Of a stretch of DNA of 64,000 nt, positions 53,101 to 64,000 are shown piece after piece. Every line of letters starts with the position of its first letter. The first letter of the stretch is position 1. Below the pieces are notes generated by a model. That model worked only from the letters and a program-made list of their open reading frames with translations. It searched no databases and was not told the origin of the DNA. Origin of the DNA: Ustilago trichophora (Eukaryota > Basidiomycota > Ustilaginomycetes > Ustilaginales > Ustilaginaceae); the NCBI GenBank assembly GCA_900323505.1, contig OOIN01000014.1, positions 310,001 to 374,000 on the forward strand. Reading direction: 5' to 3'. A program made the position numbers and the translations under genes.

Positions 53101-53612
53101 ATGGCTTCCGAGTGTTGACCAGCCTTGACGCAGGTGTGGACGAGGGGAGGAATTTCGAGAAGGTCGGAAAGATGACCGCGTTCGTACTGGTCGGCTACAT
53201 TCTGAAAACGCTGTCGTTCAGCGAGGACTGGCTTGCTGGCAGCTGCGAATGCAGTGGCAGCGCTTTGGAGGTGTGGTAGAGTATTGTTGATCAGATCATC
53301 AAGATGGGTGGCGAGAGTGGAGAGGGAAGGAGCGAATTGCTGTTCAGCGTGGTGAATATCGATGAAAGCGTCGGTCTGAGAGATGCAGAGCTCGGAGAGC
53401 TGGTGATGAAGTGCCTCTGATTTAGACTGTAGCTGCTGTGGCTGGTTGCGAAGATCCGAGAGGCTGAAATTGGAGAGAGATCGAATATAAGAGGAGACTT
53501 CTTTGGTCGAAAGTGCCTCTTGCGAAATGGGCGATTCTGCAATTTGAGCTGCGCTGTGGATCAACGAGGTGAGCGAGGTTGGCGCATTTGGCTCTGATAT
53601 AGAGGTCAGCAT
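50136..53612 (-). CDS. COG complex subunit 8 with long charged C-terminal extension
   Basis: A single exon encodes 1,158 aa from the ATG at 53,612. The frame is open 41 codons further upstream but there starts only at GTG. The N-terminal ~600 residues match Cog8/Dor1: YIRSLSNFSLSDLR, a coiled segment with HHAEQQF, and RGHLSDLLEIPPLVHTCVKAGQHSEAIQLAEYL. COG is the tethering complex for retrograde vesicles at the Golgi. From about residue 705 a region of roughly 300 residues consists of KAEAEAKAKAEEEAR-type repeats, a probable single long helix. It is followed by acidic, disordered sequence and a terminal poly-lysine run. The extension roughly doubles the usual length of the protein. Confidence 0.88.
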   Translation of the reverse strand: MLTSISEPNAPTSLTSLIHSAAQIAESPISQEALSTKEVSSYIRSLSNFSLSDLRNQPQQLQSKSEALHHQLSELCISQTDAFIDIHHAEQQFAPSLSTLATHLDDLINNTLPHLQSAATAFAAASKPVLAERQRFQNVADQYERGHLSDLLEIPPLVHTCVKAGQHSEAIQLAEYLVALLKRSDNHIATSPTSKSATSVSIGQLGQRSTYLSLLIETLSHLATMKADLIASFSKTGLKLPAARKSITVLRRLNHVQSLLPQIPDWSSVHSSPQSHALVPQLGLSENQLCLALLKARIHSFHSALDAMGSPSSFSSDAYLRRYIDLWREEMADTLSMAFSLFIDDASSHQPQTSSTKQQDMITPAYLVSSYATSGIERLRDTVSMQLLAAAQRIRSSPSISSDSTSTLESVAEMYSNVHTQLSYASASLARFGFDFGKLLFAPSTSSVLSDDPSTASISTIESAWLDALSRYLDEAFSHMHQQLDQHLQAKDISLPSRWLLSNQLPHSALSDLYTVSSTDSNSSSYDDLTRPNIELVDYPLLAKLLNRLMEWVNALQVFAPTSLFTALLQRLDKHFASISDRLLTQVPELISKVDIDTAHADRLLGDDDARAFLQHVEDAKVKRALQTELIRDRESVMLGKVVKTWHASVVSWMLQVVQLQVFDLGSAVKADEVEAVWKKMEEWIKSTNTRIVESNKQKRHDASERMKAVREAEAKAEAEAKAKAEEEARAKAEAEAEARLKAEEEARRKAEEETRLKAEQEARLKAEEESRLKAEAEAEAKAKAEAEAEEEARVKAKAKAEEEAKAKAKADAEAKAKAYAEAQAKAEEEARIKAAQEVEAQAAKAQAEAEAKAKAEEARLKAEAEAKAAKEKEEAEARAQAEAEEARIAAEAQAATQQAEEEAKVKAEEEARVEAEAEASKAKAEEEARLQAEEEVKVAVEAEAAKAKEEADKKPNEEADAKVEQMGGEEAARKQAVAEESAKAAEQPTASAASKKFSLAERLRQRKEERDRAAAAAAAASAGAKEEPVAKDSDLLGPEVGSSSTDDAVRTEIVAERAANNDDGNNADGENVAPKRDESTEEAGETPSEAVKFDKEVVNVDADNETAVDDGGHEEDEEAGEEEASGANTPTTPVTPTTPNLSGGGGKKKKNKKKKKK

Positions 53613-55347
53613 ATTGGCGTCACTCTGTTGGTGCGACTGGCGAGCGACTGACAGAGCGGACGGGAAATTGTCGTTTAGTGAAGATAGGTATCTTGTCGTG
53701 ATCAAGCGGAGAGTAAGAGCTTGACGAGTTGGCACAGCTGTGGTTGCGTATTCGTGTCCTTACTTTTCTCAAAGTGTTGGCCCGATTTCCGAGATTTGGC
53801 ACCGAGACCCTTTGAACGCTTTCTGGAGACCCTCGAACAATACCCGGTGAGATAGCCGGACCGCTCACTGCTGGACCTCATTGTTGACCCATCATTGTTG
53901 ACCAGCCAGACGTTTTCCTGAAGACCACCGCGGTGCAATCAAGCATATCCCTTGATGAAGCGCTCGGACGCAGTCAACTGGTGGATATCCTAGCACAGCA
54001 GCTAGAGGATTAGGAAAGAACGTCTGGTGTAAGTTGGCATGTACTGTACTGTACAGTAGCAAAATACGAACTGGCTTCGGTGAGTACGACATGTAACCGG
54101 CCGGGACATTGCATTTTTCTTTTCGATTTGACCGGCGCAGGAATTCTTTGATTTGGCCAGATGGAAGATGGAAGGATCAAGAGCAGCAGCCAATCAGACA
54201 ACGACTGAACCAAACACACACACAAACGCACACAGCAGTCAAGATAATCAGGGATCAGGCAGCTCCAACTCGCAAGCGTGCAACCAATCAGATTACGATG
54301 CCAACCATCTTTGCCTAGGTTGAATGCAGCAACAGCCTAGATGCGAGAACAGCAACCAAGCGATGCTGTTGTCCAATCACAGCGCTCTTACACATTCATC
54401 GACCACACTCTGAATCACACTTGAGCCGTGATGAGTGCAGCATTGGAATCATGGCCGTTGTCACCGGGATCAGTACGAGTACAACTTTTGCAACAAAGGC
54501 ACGGCAATCGAGGAGCTAAGGGAGATCTATGTGCTGCTGCCTGCTCTTCCAAGAGCGGGGTAACAACAACAACAACAGCATCAAGACAAAGATTAAAAGT
54601 GGACTGTGCTCTGACGGATTGATTGGCTTTGATGCTGATTGCTGCTTGATTGGCTATAACTATGGTGGTGAAATGAAAGGCTTTCGAGTCATCTCGCCAG
54701 TTTGGACAATTTTGCAGCAGCGACACAGCAGTATGTGTGTGTGTGTGGGGGGGTTATGGGTCAACTCGACTCGAGGCGAGACGGGCAATTTCGGTTAGAT
54801 GTAAATTTTGAATACAGAATACTCGATTCCACTTTCACGGTGAGGGATTGAATACAAAGATGAGGTATTGTGAGAGAAAGCGTGAAATGTGGCAAAAAGG
54901 GCGGGTCAGATGCGCGGAAGAAATGTGGTGAGAGCAGCTGCAGCCAAATTCAAGTTCAAGCGAGTCGTTTGGTGGCCGAGTCACCGTCTTCTTGTTCAAC
55001 TTGACTCTTTTGACCCCGCGCCGCCGTCGTCGGTGTGACCCTTTTGATACTCCAATCCCGCTCACTTTGCGTATAACCTCTTTGGTCTAGCTTCATCTTT
55101 CTTTCTTTCTTCCTCATCATCCCCCAAAAGCCCTCTCCGTTCCATCTTTCTTGAGAGGACACACTCCGCCACCCTACCCTTACTTCTTCGGCGATTCATA
55201 CACCAAGTCTCTGCTAGACTTTCCGTACCATCACATCGAGCTCATCGTTGCCACCTCGGATTCTTTGGGAAAAATCTTCCTCACAGCCTTCGCTCAAAAA
55301 GAAAAAGCGCCTCTCCGCAGCGCACCAATCACCACATTCGTCTCATC
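53613..55347. other. Intergenic region between divergent genes
   Basis: This is the upstream region of COG8 (minus) and acetolactate synthase (plus). No gene is supportable. A GTACTGTACTGTACAGTA near-palindrome lies at 54,041-54,058. Pyrimidine-rich leader sequence lies before 55,348. Confidence 0.5.
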
Positions 55348-57552
55348 ATGTCGAGCTTTGCCGTGCAATTCGCACGCCAGCAGAAACATGCCTTCCAGGC
55401 TGCCTCAAAACTCTCCTCGGCTTCCACCTCCAACATTGTCGCCGGTGCTTCCACTTCCTACGCTTCCACACCCAACGCTTCAAGAGCCTTTTCCACTGCC
55501 CGCAATAACCTCCCTCGCACCGCTCAGCTCGCAAGATCTCAGCGCACCTACCTCGCCCTCACAAGACACATTTCCACAAATCAGCCCAAGGAGCAGGCCG
55601 CCGCCGCTGCACAGACTTCGGCCAGCGTTCGCCCCGAACCAAGCCCCGCTTTCCAACAGTCGCCTCAGAATGTTGCTCCCCTTTCTTCGCGATATGACGC
55701 CGATGCCCTCGACGAGTCGTTTGTCGGTATGTCCGGTGGTGCCATCTTCCACGAGATGATGCTCAGGCACGATGTTAAGCATGTCTTTGGTTACCCCGGT
55801 GGTGCTATTCTTCCCGTCTTTGATGCTATCTACAACTCGAAGCACTTTGACTTTGTACTCCCACGACGAGAGGATGGTGCCGGTCATATGGCTGAAGGCT
55901 ACGCTCGTGTCACGGGTAAGCCCGGTGTGATCCTCGTCACTTCAGGTCCCGGTGCCACCAATGTCATCACTCCCATGCAGGATGCCATGAGCGACGGTAC
56001 TCCCCTCGTCGTCTTCTGTGGTCAGGTCGCCACTTCTGCCATTGGTTCCGATGCCTTCCAGGAGGCTGACGTTGTTGGTATCTCGAGATCCTGCACAAAG
56101 TGGAACGTCATGGTTAAAGACATTTCCGAGCTTCCCCGTCGCATCAACGAGGCTTTCAAGATCGCCACATCTGGCCGACCCGGTCCCGTCCTCGTCGATC
56201 TTCCCAAGGATGTCACCGCCGGTATCCTTCGCCAGGCCATTCCTTACAGCCAGACTCAGCCCAACATGATCACCAACCTCCCTAGCCGACAGGTCGCCCG
56301 TAACCGACGCGGTGCCACTTTCCAGCAGAGCGCCAACATGCGCTCCTCCGAACAGGACATCCTCACTTCCGAGCTGCAAGAGGCTGCCCGTCTCATTGGC
56401 ATCGCCAAGCGACCCATCATCTACGCCGGTCAGGGTATCCTCTCGTCCCCCGAGGGTCCCAAGCTGCTTGCTAAGCTCGCCAAGGAGCACAACATTCCCG
56501 TCACCACCACCCTTCAGGGTCTCGGTGCATTCGACGAGCTCGACCCTCTCAGTCTCCACATGCTCGGTATGCACGGTTCGGCCTATGCCAACCTTGCCAT
56601 GCAAGATGCCGATCTGATCATTGCCCTCGGTGCCAGATTCGACGATCGTGTCACTGGTCGCATTGACAAGTTTGCTCCTCACGCTCGTGCCGCCGCGCTC
56701 GAGAACCGTGGTGGTATCATCCACTTTGAGGTCATGCCCAAGAACATCAACAAGGTCGTCCAGGCCACCTGCGCCGTTGAGGGTGATGTCGTTGCCAACC
56801 TCGGCAAGCTCATGCCTTTCCTCGACTCCAACGGTCCCGACAGGAGCGAGTGGCACCAGCTTATCAAGAGCTGGAAGGACGCCTACCCCTTCACCTACGA
56901 GCCATCCAACGAGGGCGAGCTCATGAAGCCTCAGGAGGTCATTGAGGCTCTCGATGCCCAAGTTGCCAACCAGAAGGACAACGTCATCATTGCCACCGGC
57001 GTTGGACAGCATCAGATGTGGGCTGCCCAGCACTACCGTTGGCGTCACCCTCGCACCTGGGTCTCTTCCGGTGGTCTTGGAACCATGGGTTTCGGTCTTC
57101 CCTCTTGCATCGGAGCCAAGGTTGCTGCTCCCGAGAAGATTGTCGTCGACATTGACGGTGATGCCTCCTTCTCCATGACCGCTATGGAACTTGCCACAGC
57201 CGCCCAATACGACATTGGCGTAAAAGTTCTCGTCCTCAACAACGAATTCCAAGGAATGGTCGTTCAATGGCAAGATCTCTTCTACGAGAAGCGCTACTCT
57301 CACACCGAGATGCACAACCCCGACTTTGTCAAACTCGCCGAATCCATGGGTGTAAAAGCCATCCGATGCGACAACATCAAGGATCTCCCCGCAAAGATGA
57401 AGGAATTCATCGAGTATGACAACAACAAACCCATCCTCTTTGAGGCTAGGATCACCAAGAACGAGCACGTCTATCCCTTCTGCCCCGCCAGTGCTGGTCT
57501 GCATGAACTGATTGTTCATCCTAGCCTCAAGCCTATTCCCAAGAAGAACTGA
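55348..57552 (+). CDS. Mitochondrial acetolactate synthase, catalytic subunit
   Basis: A single exon encodes 734 aa. It is a thiamine-diphosphate enzyme that joins two pyruvates (or pyruvate and 2-oxobutyrate) in valine, leucine and isoleucine synthesis. The first ~100 residues are rich in S, A, T and R and look like a mitochondrial targeting peptide. Core motifs are [15 protein letters not shown], catalytic Glu175 in [23 protein letters not shown], and the ThDP/Mg site [45 protein letters not shown] keeps the tryptophan of the herbicide pocket. At the position where yeast has proline in GQVPTSAIG this enzyme has Ala228 (GQVATSAIG). Confidence 0.96.
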   Translation: MSSFAVQFARQQKHAFQAASKLSSASTSNIVAGASTSYASTPNASRAFSTARNNLPRTAQLARSQRTYLALTRHISTNQPKEQAAAAAQTSASVRPEPSPAFQQSPQNVAPLSSRYDADALDESFVGMSGGAIFHEMMLRHDVKHVFGYPGGAILPVFDAIYNSKHFDFVLPRREDGAGHMAEGYARVTGKPGVILVTSGPGATNVITPMQDAMSDGTPLVVFCGQVATSAIGSDAFQEADVVGISRSCTKWNVMVKDISELPRRINEAFKIATSGRPGPVLVDLPKDVTAGILRQAIPYSQTQPNMITNLPSRQVARNRRGATFQQSANMRSSEQDILTSELQEAARLIGIAKRPIIYAGQGILSSPEGPKLLAKLAKEHNIPVTTTLQGLGAFDELDPLSLHMLGMHGSAYANLAMQDADLIIALGARFDDRVTGRIDKFAPHARAAALENRGGIIHFEVMPKNINKVVQATCAVEGDVVANLGKLMPFLDSNGPDRSEWHQLIKSWKDAYPFTYEPSNEGELMKPQEVIEALDAQVANQKDNVIIATGVGQHQMWAAQHYRWRHPRTWVSSGGLGTMGFGLPSCIGAKVAAPEKIVVDIDGDASFSMTAMELATAAQYDIGVKVLVLNNEFQGMVVQWQDLFYEKRYSHTEMHNPDFVKLAESMGVKAIRCDNIKDLPAKMKEFIEYDNNKPILFEARITKNEHVYPFCPASAGLHELIVHPSLKPIPKKN

Positions 57553-58340
57553 TTCTTTGAAGGCGTTCCCCCCCCTTCCCCTTTTTTTTTTGTTTTGTTC
57601 GGTCTCTTTGCAATTCTTTTTGATTCCATTCCCTCATGTTTGCTTTCACTGCTTGCTGCTTGGGCGTGTGATGTTTGAGATGTTTTTTCGAGACGAAAAT
57701 ATTGACGTTGGGCAAGCTTTACTACACTGACTTGTTGCAAGCGGTATGGGTTGTCGCATGTCAAGTTCGAGTCTCAGAGCTCTTTGACTGATGACGTTAT
57801 AGGAGCTGTTTCGTGCAATGCCCCAAGATTGAGAACATGTGAAGGGAGAGTTTGTTAAGACAAGAACAGAGTCAAGATGGGAAGTTTCATCAAGGCGGCG
57901 ATGCATCGGAAATCGGAAATTGGATGGAAGGGGAGAGTGAACGCATCGGTGATTTTGATCCACTCCGAAGAGGCCGAAAAAGGGTTCGCTCGCGCCTGAG
58001 AGCCCAGAGCCAGGGCCAACTCAAAGGTATCAACTCGACACTCCAACACTTTCCCCATTGCTTTTGGTTCACCCCACACGCCTACACACCAACACCACAC
58101 ACCGCGACACACAGGTGTCCTCCACGCAGACTTACACGGCGGCTCCACAGAAAGGAGCCGAATAGGAGGTGCTGCTGCTACAAGAAGCGAGGCCGTACTT
58201 GGGAGGACACTGAAAGAGAATGATGCTGGCCTACACCTGATCCGTCCATCATCTACATAACAAGTCTCAACGAGTCTCATCCAAACGGTCCACCTGCCAC
58301 CATTTAATAAGCAACGTCACTGCCGCCTCATTACTACACA
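57553..58340. other. Intergenic region
   Basis: This covers the 3-prime end of acetolactate synthase (C- and T-rich run at 57,570-57,590) and the promoter of the golgin gene. No gene was seen. Confidence 0.45.
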
Positions 58341-59894
58341 ATGTCATCATCCTCATCAACAGCGGCAGGAGAAACCTCCTCCGCAGGACGAACCTCCCTC
58401 GATGCAGACACACATCCTTCCATCAACGGCAAGACCGCCTCTTCCGCCTCTGATGCTGATGCTGAAGAAGAAGAGACCTGGGCACCACTTTCAGCCATGA
58501 CCGAGTCCCAAATCCATGCTGAGCTGCTTAGAGTTCGCGAAGAGCGTGATACGTTTGAATCACAATACCGTTCTCTCCTCTCCAAATTGACCACCATGCG
58601 CGCTACTCTCGGCGATCGACTTCGTCAAGACGCAGAAGAACTTGATCGTCGCGAAACTCAAATCGAAGCCCTCACATCCAAGCTGGAACAACTTGAATCT
58701 ACCACTTCTACCCTCCGCTCCGAGTTGCTCGCTTCGCACTCGGAAACCGATCGACTCAGTGGTCAAGTGGATCAGCTCCGAAGTATCTTGGCTAAAACCG
58801 AAGCCGAGTCTCAAAGTCAAAAGCAGCAACAAGACAAAGGCTCAAGGATGGAGAAGGAGCGAGAGCTGTACGTGCTCTTGGAGCGGGTGAAGGTGGATGC
58901 GCACGCTTGGGAAGCTGCATGTTTGGAAGAGCGATCCAAACGGGAAGATCTTGAGATGCGACTTTCCGAAGCTCACGATGCCGTGATTCGTGCCAAGGAA
59001 TCGGAAGCGCACCATAGAAGCATTGCAGAACGTGAATCTGCCAGCGCAACCAACCTCGCCGCGGTGCTTTCCGAGTTTCAATCCACCCAAGAAAGCGAAC
59101 TGTCCCGAGCGCTCGGAGACCATCGTTCTCAAATCGACTCTCTAACCACAGCTCTCTCTGACTACAAATCCCGCGCTGAAACAGCCGAACTTCAACTGCA
59201 ACAAAACGCAGACTTAACCGCAAGAGCTACCCTCCTCGAATCTCAGGTCAAGGAGAAAAATCTCTTGATCGGTAAACTTCGCCATGAAGCAGTGATTCTC
59301 AACGAACATCTGACGGAAGCGTTGAGGAGGTTGAGGAATGATCAAAGCGAAAGCAATGTGGATAAGCGATTGGTGACGAACTTGGTACTGCAGTTTATCA
59401 CTACGCCACGGGCGGATGGGAAGAGATGGGAGATGTTGAATTTGATTGCGGGAGTGTTGGATTGGGGGGAAGGGGAGAGGGAGTTGGCTGGTTTGCAGAG
59501 GGGTAGTGGTGCTTCTGCGACACGGCCTAGTTTAGGCGGTAGAAGCGCAAGTGCAAATGGGAACGCAACAAGAAGGGTCAGTAGTAGTGGCAATGTGGGA
59601 GCAGATGAAAGCTTTAGCAACCTCTTTGTCGAATTTCTACTAAGTGAAGCCGAGAGAGGTAAAAGCAACACTGACATCCAAGACGAAACTGTGGAATCTA
59701 TAACTACACCAAACACTCCAAGTTTACCATCCAGATTGATTTCTCCAACAAGCTCAAGTTTTGCTTCAGAGCCCAATTCGCCAAGTAAGAACACCCCTGT
59801 CGCTATGGGGAATAACGATGCAGTGAATGATGGTGGAGCAAAAAAAGGCGGTGGTTTGGCGAGTTATTTTGGTCTTGGCAGAGGTAGCAAATGA
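58341..59894 (+). CDS. Golgin of the Rud3/GMAP-210 type
   Basis: A single exon encodes 517 aa. Residues of about 65-335 form a near-continuous coiled coil (QIEALTSKLEQLESTTSTLR; LLESQVKEKNLLIGKLRHEA). It is followed at about 340-385 by VDKRLVTNLVLQFITTPRAD and KRWEMLNLIAGVLDW, a GRAB/GRIP-related Arf-binding domain. This order is typical of Rud3 (yeast 484 aa), a cis-Golgi matrix protein recruited by Arf1. The C terminus is disordered and ends in GGGLASYFGLGRGSK. It is convergent with the Krr1 gene, whose stop is 167 bp away. Confidence 0.88.
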   Translation: MSSSSSTAAGETSSAGRTSLDADTHPSINGKTASSASDADAEEEETWAPLSAMTESQIHAELLRVREERDTFESQYRSLLSKLTTMRATLGDRLRQDAEELDRRETQIEALTSKLEQLESTTSTLRSELLASHSETDRLSGQVDQLRSILAKTEAESQSQKQQQDKGSRMEKERELYVLLERVKVDAHAWEAACLEERSKREDLEMRLSEAHDAVIRAKESEAHHRSIAERESASATNLAAVLSEFQSTQESELSRALGDHRSQIDSLTTALSDYKSRAETAELQLQQNADLTARATLLESQVKEKNLLIGKLRHEAVILNEHLTEALRRLRNDQSESNVDKRLVTNLVLQFITTPRADGKRWEMLNLIAGVLDWGEGERELAGLQRGSGASATRPSLGGRSASANGNATRRVSSSGNVGADESFSNLFVEFLLSEAERGKSNTDIQDETVESITTPNTPSLPSRLISPTSSSFASEPNSPSKNTPVAMGNNDAVNDGGAKKGGGLASYFGLGRGSK

Positions 59895-60061
59895 TAGCAT
59901 TTCTATCGCAATTAACTTACAGATGTAATGTCTTAGACCCATCACATATACGCATGTAAAACTTGTTTTTCTCATAAGATGCATCGACTGAGTATGATTT
60001 GCTTTGCCCTGCTAAACCGACTAAAGCAACTTGTAATATGGTTTTTTTTTTTTAAAACGGA

Positions 60062-61530
<1,469 letters not shown>

Positions 61531-62535
61531 ATGTCTACCACACCATCACCATCAAAGAGGCCAAGATTGCCAACATCATCGGCAGTGCCCTCAGCAACCG
61601 CATCCCCCTTCGCCTCTTCTTCACGGCCCAATGGTCCACGTTCAGTTGGGCCCACCGGAACCTCTGCCTCTGCTGGACCCATAGTTGGTTTGGGCATGAG
61701 TCCCGCTGATGCCTTTTCTCCCGCCCCAGAAGGCTATGGCATTTCGGGATTCACGCCCTACAGCACCACTTCACCCGCCTTCACTTCCGGTGGCACGGCC
61801 GGAATCGCCGCCGCGAGCCCCATCAGCGCTGCTTTAGCCCATGGCTCCCGTATCCTATCCAACATCCAAGCCGGATCCCCCTTCTACCCCCAACACAACG
61901 GTACACCCATGATGCAACAACAACCCTATATTCCAGGAATGGGGCGATATCCTCCGCAAGCCCATCATCAACCTTTTGGAATGCCACCTCAACAACAACA
62001 ATCACAGCAAACCAAACCGGTGGTTCCACAACCAGGTTCCCCGGAATATCTTATATTGTCTCTACAACATCTGCAAAACACCCTCTTGACCAGGTTGGAG
62101 ACTGAAGCAGCGGCGTTTTTCGATGCTGCAGACTCGGCACTTGCAGAAGCAGCCGACTCGAGGAATGTTGCAAGTAAAGCTACGTCGTTCCAAACTGCTC
62201 TCAACAACGTTTTAACTTATCTAGAGAAGAATGGGCTGGCGAGCATCCGCCTTCTGTCACTTGCCGAAACTCTTGCAACCGATGCAAAATCGAACGAATC
62301 CGCTGTCGAAAGTACAACGTCAACAGTGGAACCTGCAAGAGATCCGGCTTGCACAACGATAGAAACCGAATCCAAAACCCAAGAACAAGCAAAGAGTCAA
62401 ACGACAAAACAAACCGGCGACTCAACATTAGAACAAGACATAACATCCTTGCAACAACAGGCAAAGGAATTGTTCAACCGTCGACAACGTTTGAAAGAAT
62501 CAGCTTCCATCGTCAGTGGCATTCTCGATTCGTAA
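61531..62535 (+). CDS. Uncharacterised proline/glutamine-rich protein
   Basis: A single exon encodes 334 aa. The first half is disordered, rich in S, P, G and A with Q runs (QQQPY, PPQQQQSQQ) and the phrase GFTPYSTTSPAFTSGGTAG. Residues of about 165-250 form a helical domain (PEYLILSLQHLQNTLLTRLE; SFQTALNNVLTYLEKNGL). The end is a charged coiled coil with an NRRQRLKESASIVSGILDS terminus. No family is recognised. The mix of a low-complexity N terminus and helical C terminus would suit a nuclear co-factor, but this is a guess. It is divergent from Krr1 and convergent with SMC1. Confidence 0.75.
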   Translation: MSTTPSPSKRPRLPTSSAVPSATASPFASSSRPNGPRSVGPTGTSASAGPIVGLGMSPADAFSPAPEGYGISGFTPYSTTSPAFTSGGTAGIAAASPISAALAHGSRILSNIQAGSPFYPQHNGTPMMQQQPYIPGMGRYPPQAHHQPFGMPPQQQQSQQTKPVVPQPGSPEYLILSLQHLQNTLLTRLETEAAAFFDAADSALAEAADSRNVASKATSFQTALNNVLTYLEKNGLASIRLLSLAETLATDAKSNESAVESTTSTVEPARDPACTTIETESKTQEQAKSQTTKQTGDSTLEQDITSLQQQAKELFNRRQRLKESASIVSGILDS

Positions 62536-62664
62536 TGACAAATCACTTTCTCACCTTGACATCACGCTCAACTTATACTGCGTTTCGCATTCATCGGAAC
62601 TACAACTACAAAAAAAAAGAAAACAAGAAAGCTCTGTCTCGTCGGGTGAAAAATTCAATTTTTC

Positions 62665-64000
62665 TCAAGCATACTGTTCAAGATCAAGCGTCAAACTACT
62701 ACTAGAGTTGACTTGCTGATCTCGATAGATGCCTACGAGGCTTTGACTTCTCTCGTAAAGCGAAGCTTTGAGCGAGATGACGATGAATTGGAACTGATCG
62801 CTTGCGTGCTGTCGGATGTAATTGCTGACCTTGGCGACGTTTTGCGAGTCCAGAGCTGCGTCGACTTCGTCCAGAACGAAAAAGGGGGCTGGTTGGAAGC
62901 TGTGGATGGCAAACAGGAGGGCTAGGGCCGCCATTGTCTTTTCACCGCCAGAGAGGGCGGTGATGTCGCGGAAACGTTTCATGGGTGGCACGACGCTGTA
63001 TGTGATTCCGCCAAGATAAGGCTCTTCCGTATTCTCGATCGAGAGATAGGCAGATCCGCCCATAGGGGCAGCTTTGGAGCGCGAAAGGTCCTTGTAGGTC
63101 GGGTCAATCTGGGTAGAGATGTGGTGGAAGGCTCGGTTGAACAAGTCGCAACGACGTTTCTTGATCCGGTTAAACTCATCGCGTGCTTCTTTGGCTTGAC
63201 GTCGTGACCGATCGAATTCCTTTTCGGTCTCGGCCAGCTTGGCTTCCGTGTCATCGAGGCGTTCGACGGCCTTCATGTTGGGCGACATCTTTTCAATCTC
63301 GGCCGTGATCGACTCGATGCGAGTCTGAAGCTCATTGCCCATCGATGCGCCACCATCTTCCTTGGCTTCGTCGTCAAGACCACTGAAATCGACCTGGATA
63401 CCAAAGTCAGGCGCAGACATGAGCTTTTGGGTATTGTCGTCATCGTCGACATCCATGGGAACGTCGACGTCGATGGTCTCTTCCAGACCCACTTTGGCGA
63501 GGGAACCTTTGAGCAGAGGCAAGGCGATCTCTTCCAGTCGACATCGACGGTAGATAGACGCTCGCTCAGAACCAAGTCGCTCGATCTCGTCGTTTCGCGC
63601 CGCGACCTCTTTGGACAACGAGTCGAGCAAGCGTGCTGCCTTCTGCAGCTCGGTGCGCTTCTCTTCCAGAGTTGCCTTTTTGGCTTCATTCTCGGTTTGT
63701 AGCTCCGATAGTTGCGACTGCATCTCCTCGATCTCTTCCAGCATGCCATCGAGTTCATTCTGTTTGCCCTGCTTCTGCGCCTGCCACGACTGCAGCTTCT
63801 CAGCCTGACGGGCAATGGCCTGACGTAGCGTGTCGAGACGTTCCTGCGTATTTTCGATCTGCTGACGTTCAAAGTTGGCCTGATGATTGAGACGTGCGAG
63901 CTGCGACTCGAATTGCAGCTTGGCATCGCTCTGGCGCTCCATGAGACGAACCTGGCGCTCTTCGTACTCTCGAATGTTGTCGACTCGGATACGGCGGCAG
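62665..64000 (-). CDS. Cohesin subunit SMC1, C-terminal part (cut by window edge)
   Basis: The frame is open from the right edge (partial codon at 64,000) to the stop at 62,665, about 444 residues. The end of the hinge-distal coiled coil includes RVDNIREYEERQV and KLQSWQAQKQGKQ. The C-terminal ATPase head shows the signature LSGGEKTMAALALLFAIHSF and Walker B FFVLDEVDAALD. The tail SLVGIYRDQQVNSSSSLTLDL is the typical end of SMC1. With SMC3 and the kleisin it forms the cohesin ring for sister-chromatid cohesion. The internal ATG at 63,942 is not the start; the N-terminal two thirds lie outside. Confidence 0.95.
   Translation of the reverse strand, partial: CRRIRVDNIREYEERQVRLMERQSDAKLQFESQLARLNHQANFERQQIENTQERLDTLRQAIARQAEKLQSWQAQKQGKQNELDGMLEEIEEMQSQLSELQTENEAKKATLEEKRTELQKAARLLDSLSKEVAARNDEIERLGSERASIYRRCRLEEIALPLLKGSLAKVGLEETIDVDVPMDVDDDDNTQKLMSAPDFGIQVDFSGLDDEAKEDGGASMGNELQTRIESITAEIEKMSPNMKAVERLDDTEAKLAETEKEFDRSRRQAKEARDEFNRIKKRRCDLFNRAFHHISTQIDPTYKDLSRSKAAPMGGSAYLSIENTEEPYLGGITYSVVPPMKRFRDITALSGGEKTMAALALLFAIHSFQPAPFFVLDEVDAALDSQNVAKVSNYIRQHASDQFQFIVISLKASLYERSQSLVGIYRDQQVNSSSSLTLDLEQYA

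Noticed and set aside
55942..57519. 525-codon minus-strand frame opposite acetolactate synthase
   Set aside because: This is an antisense shadow caused by codon bias. The plus strand encodes an unmistakable Ilv2.

Overview
The window reads as nuclear DNA of a smut fungus (Ustilaginomycotes). The reasons are short GT-AG introns of about 75-110 bp with GTAAGT-type donors, ATG codons in CACCATGG-like contexts, long uninterrupted exons in housekeeping genes, and a block of clustered small secreted-protein genes like the virulence clusters of Ustilago and Sporisorium. The species cannot be fixed from sequence alone.

Region 1 (about 1-22,000) is an accessory secretome cluster. Its first part (641-8,840) holds five diverged paralogues of a 176-219 aa secreted family. 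They share five conserved cysteines, the signatures PCF, YS.YD and CTKW, and one intron at the same place and phase (phase 1). Its second part (9,088-21,667) is a tandem series of tiny genes, all on the minus strand. They encode 46-78 aa secreted peptides whose single phase-2 intron splits a C-C-CC / C-C six-cysteine framework resembling a cystine knot. These genes are mostly too short to be seen as open reading frames, and I found them by joining exons by eye. Some copies are intact (A, D, E, J). Copy G keeps only the CC...C...C half. Others look eroded: C lost its cysteines, H is cut short, and I and K have ACG where the intact copy has ATG. Related dispersed repeats lie at the left edge, between the first two large-family genes, and inside the mini-protein array.

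Region 2 (22,544-64,000) is conserved housekeeping DNA: a membrane short-chain dehydrogenase, a Dnf-type P4 lipid flippase, a Cyp33-like RRM protein, a pyridoxal-reductase-type aldo-keto reductase, Polo kinase, a BTB/CAP-Gly protein, the Swp1/ribophorin II subunit of oligosaccharyltransferase, ribosomal protein S20, COG8 with a long charged tail, mitochondrial acetolactate synthase, a Rud3-type golgin, Krr1, an unassigned proline/glutamine-rich protein, and the C-terminal part of cohesin SMC1, which runs off the right edge. One further orphan secreted protein (34,360-35,175) sits inside this block behind a 101-bp tandem duplication.

Several housekeeping genes serve the secretory route (flippase, oligosaccharyltransferase, COG8, golgin). 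The secreted peptides would use that route, but nothing in the sequence shows co-regulation. Splice sites were placed by eye from consensus sites, reading-frame continuity and paralogue comparison. No expression or database evidence was available.
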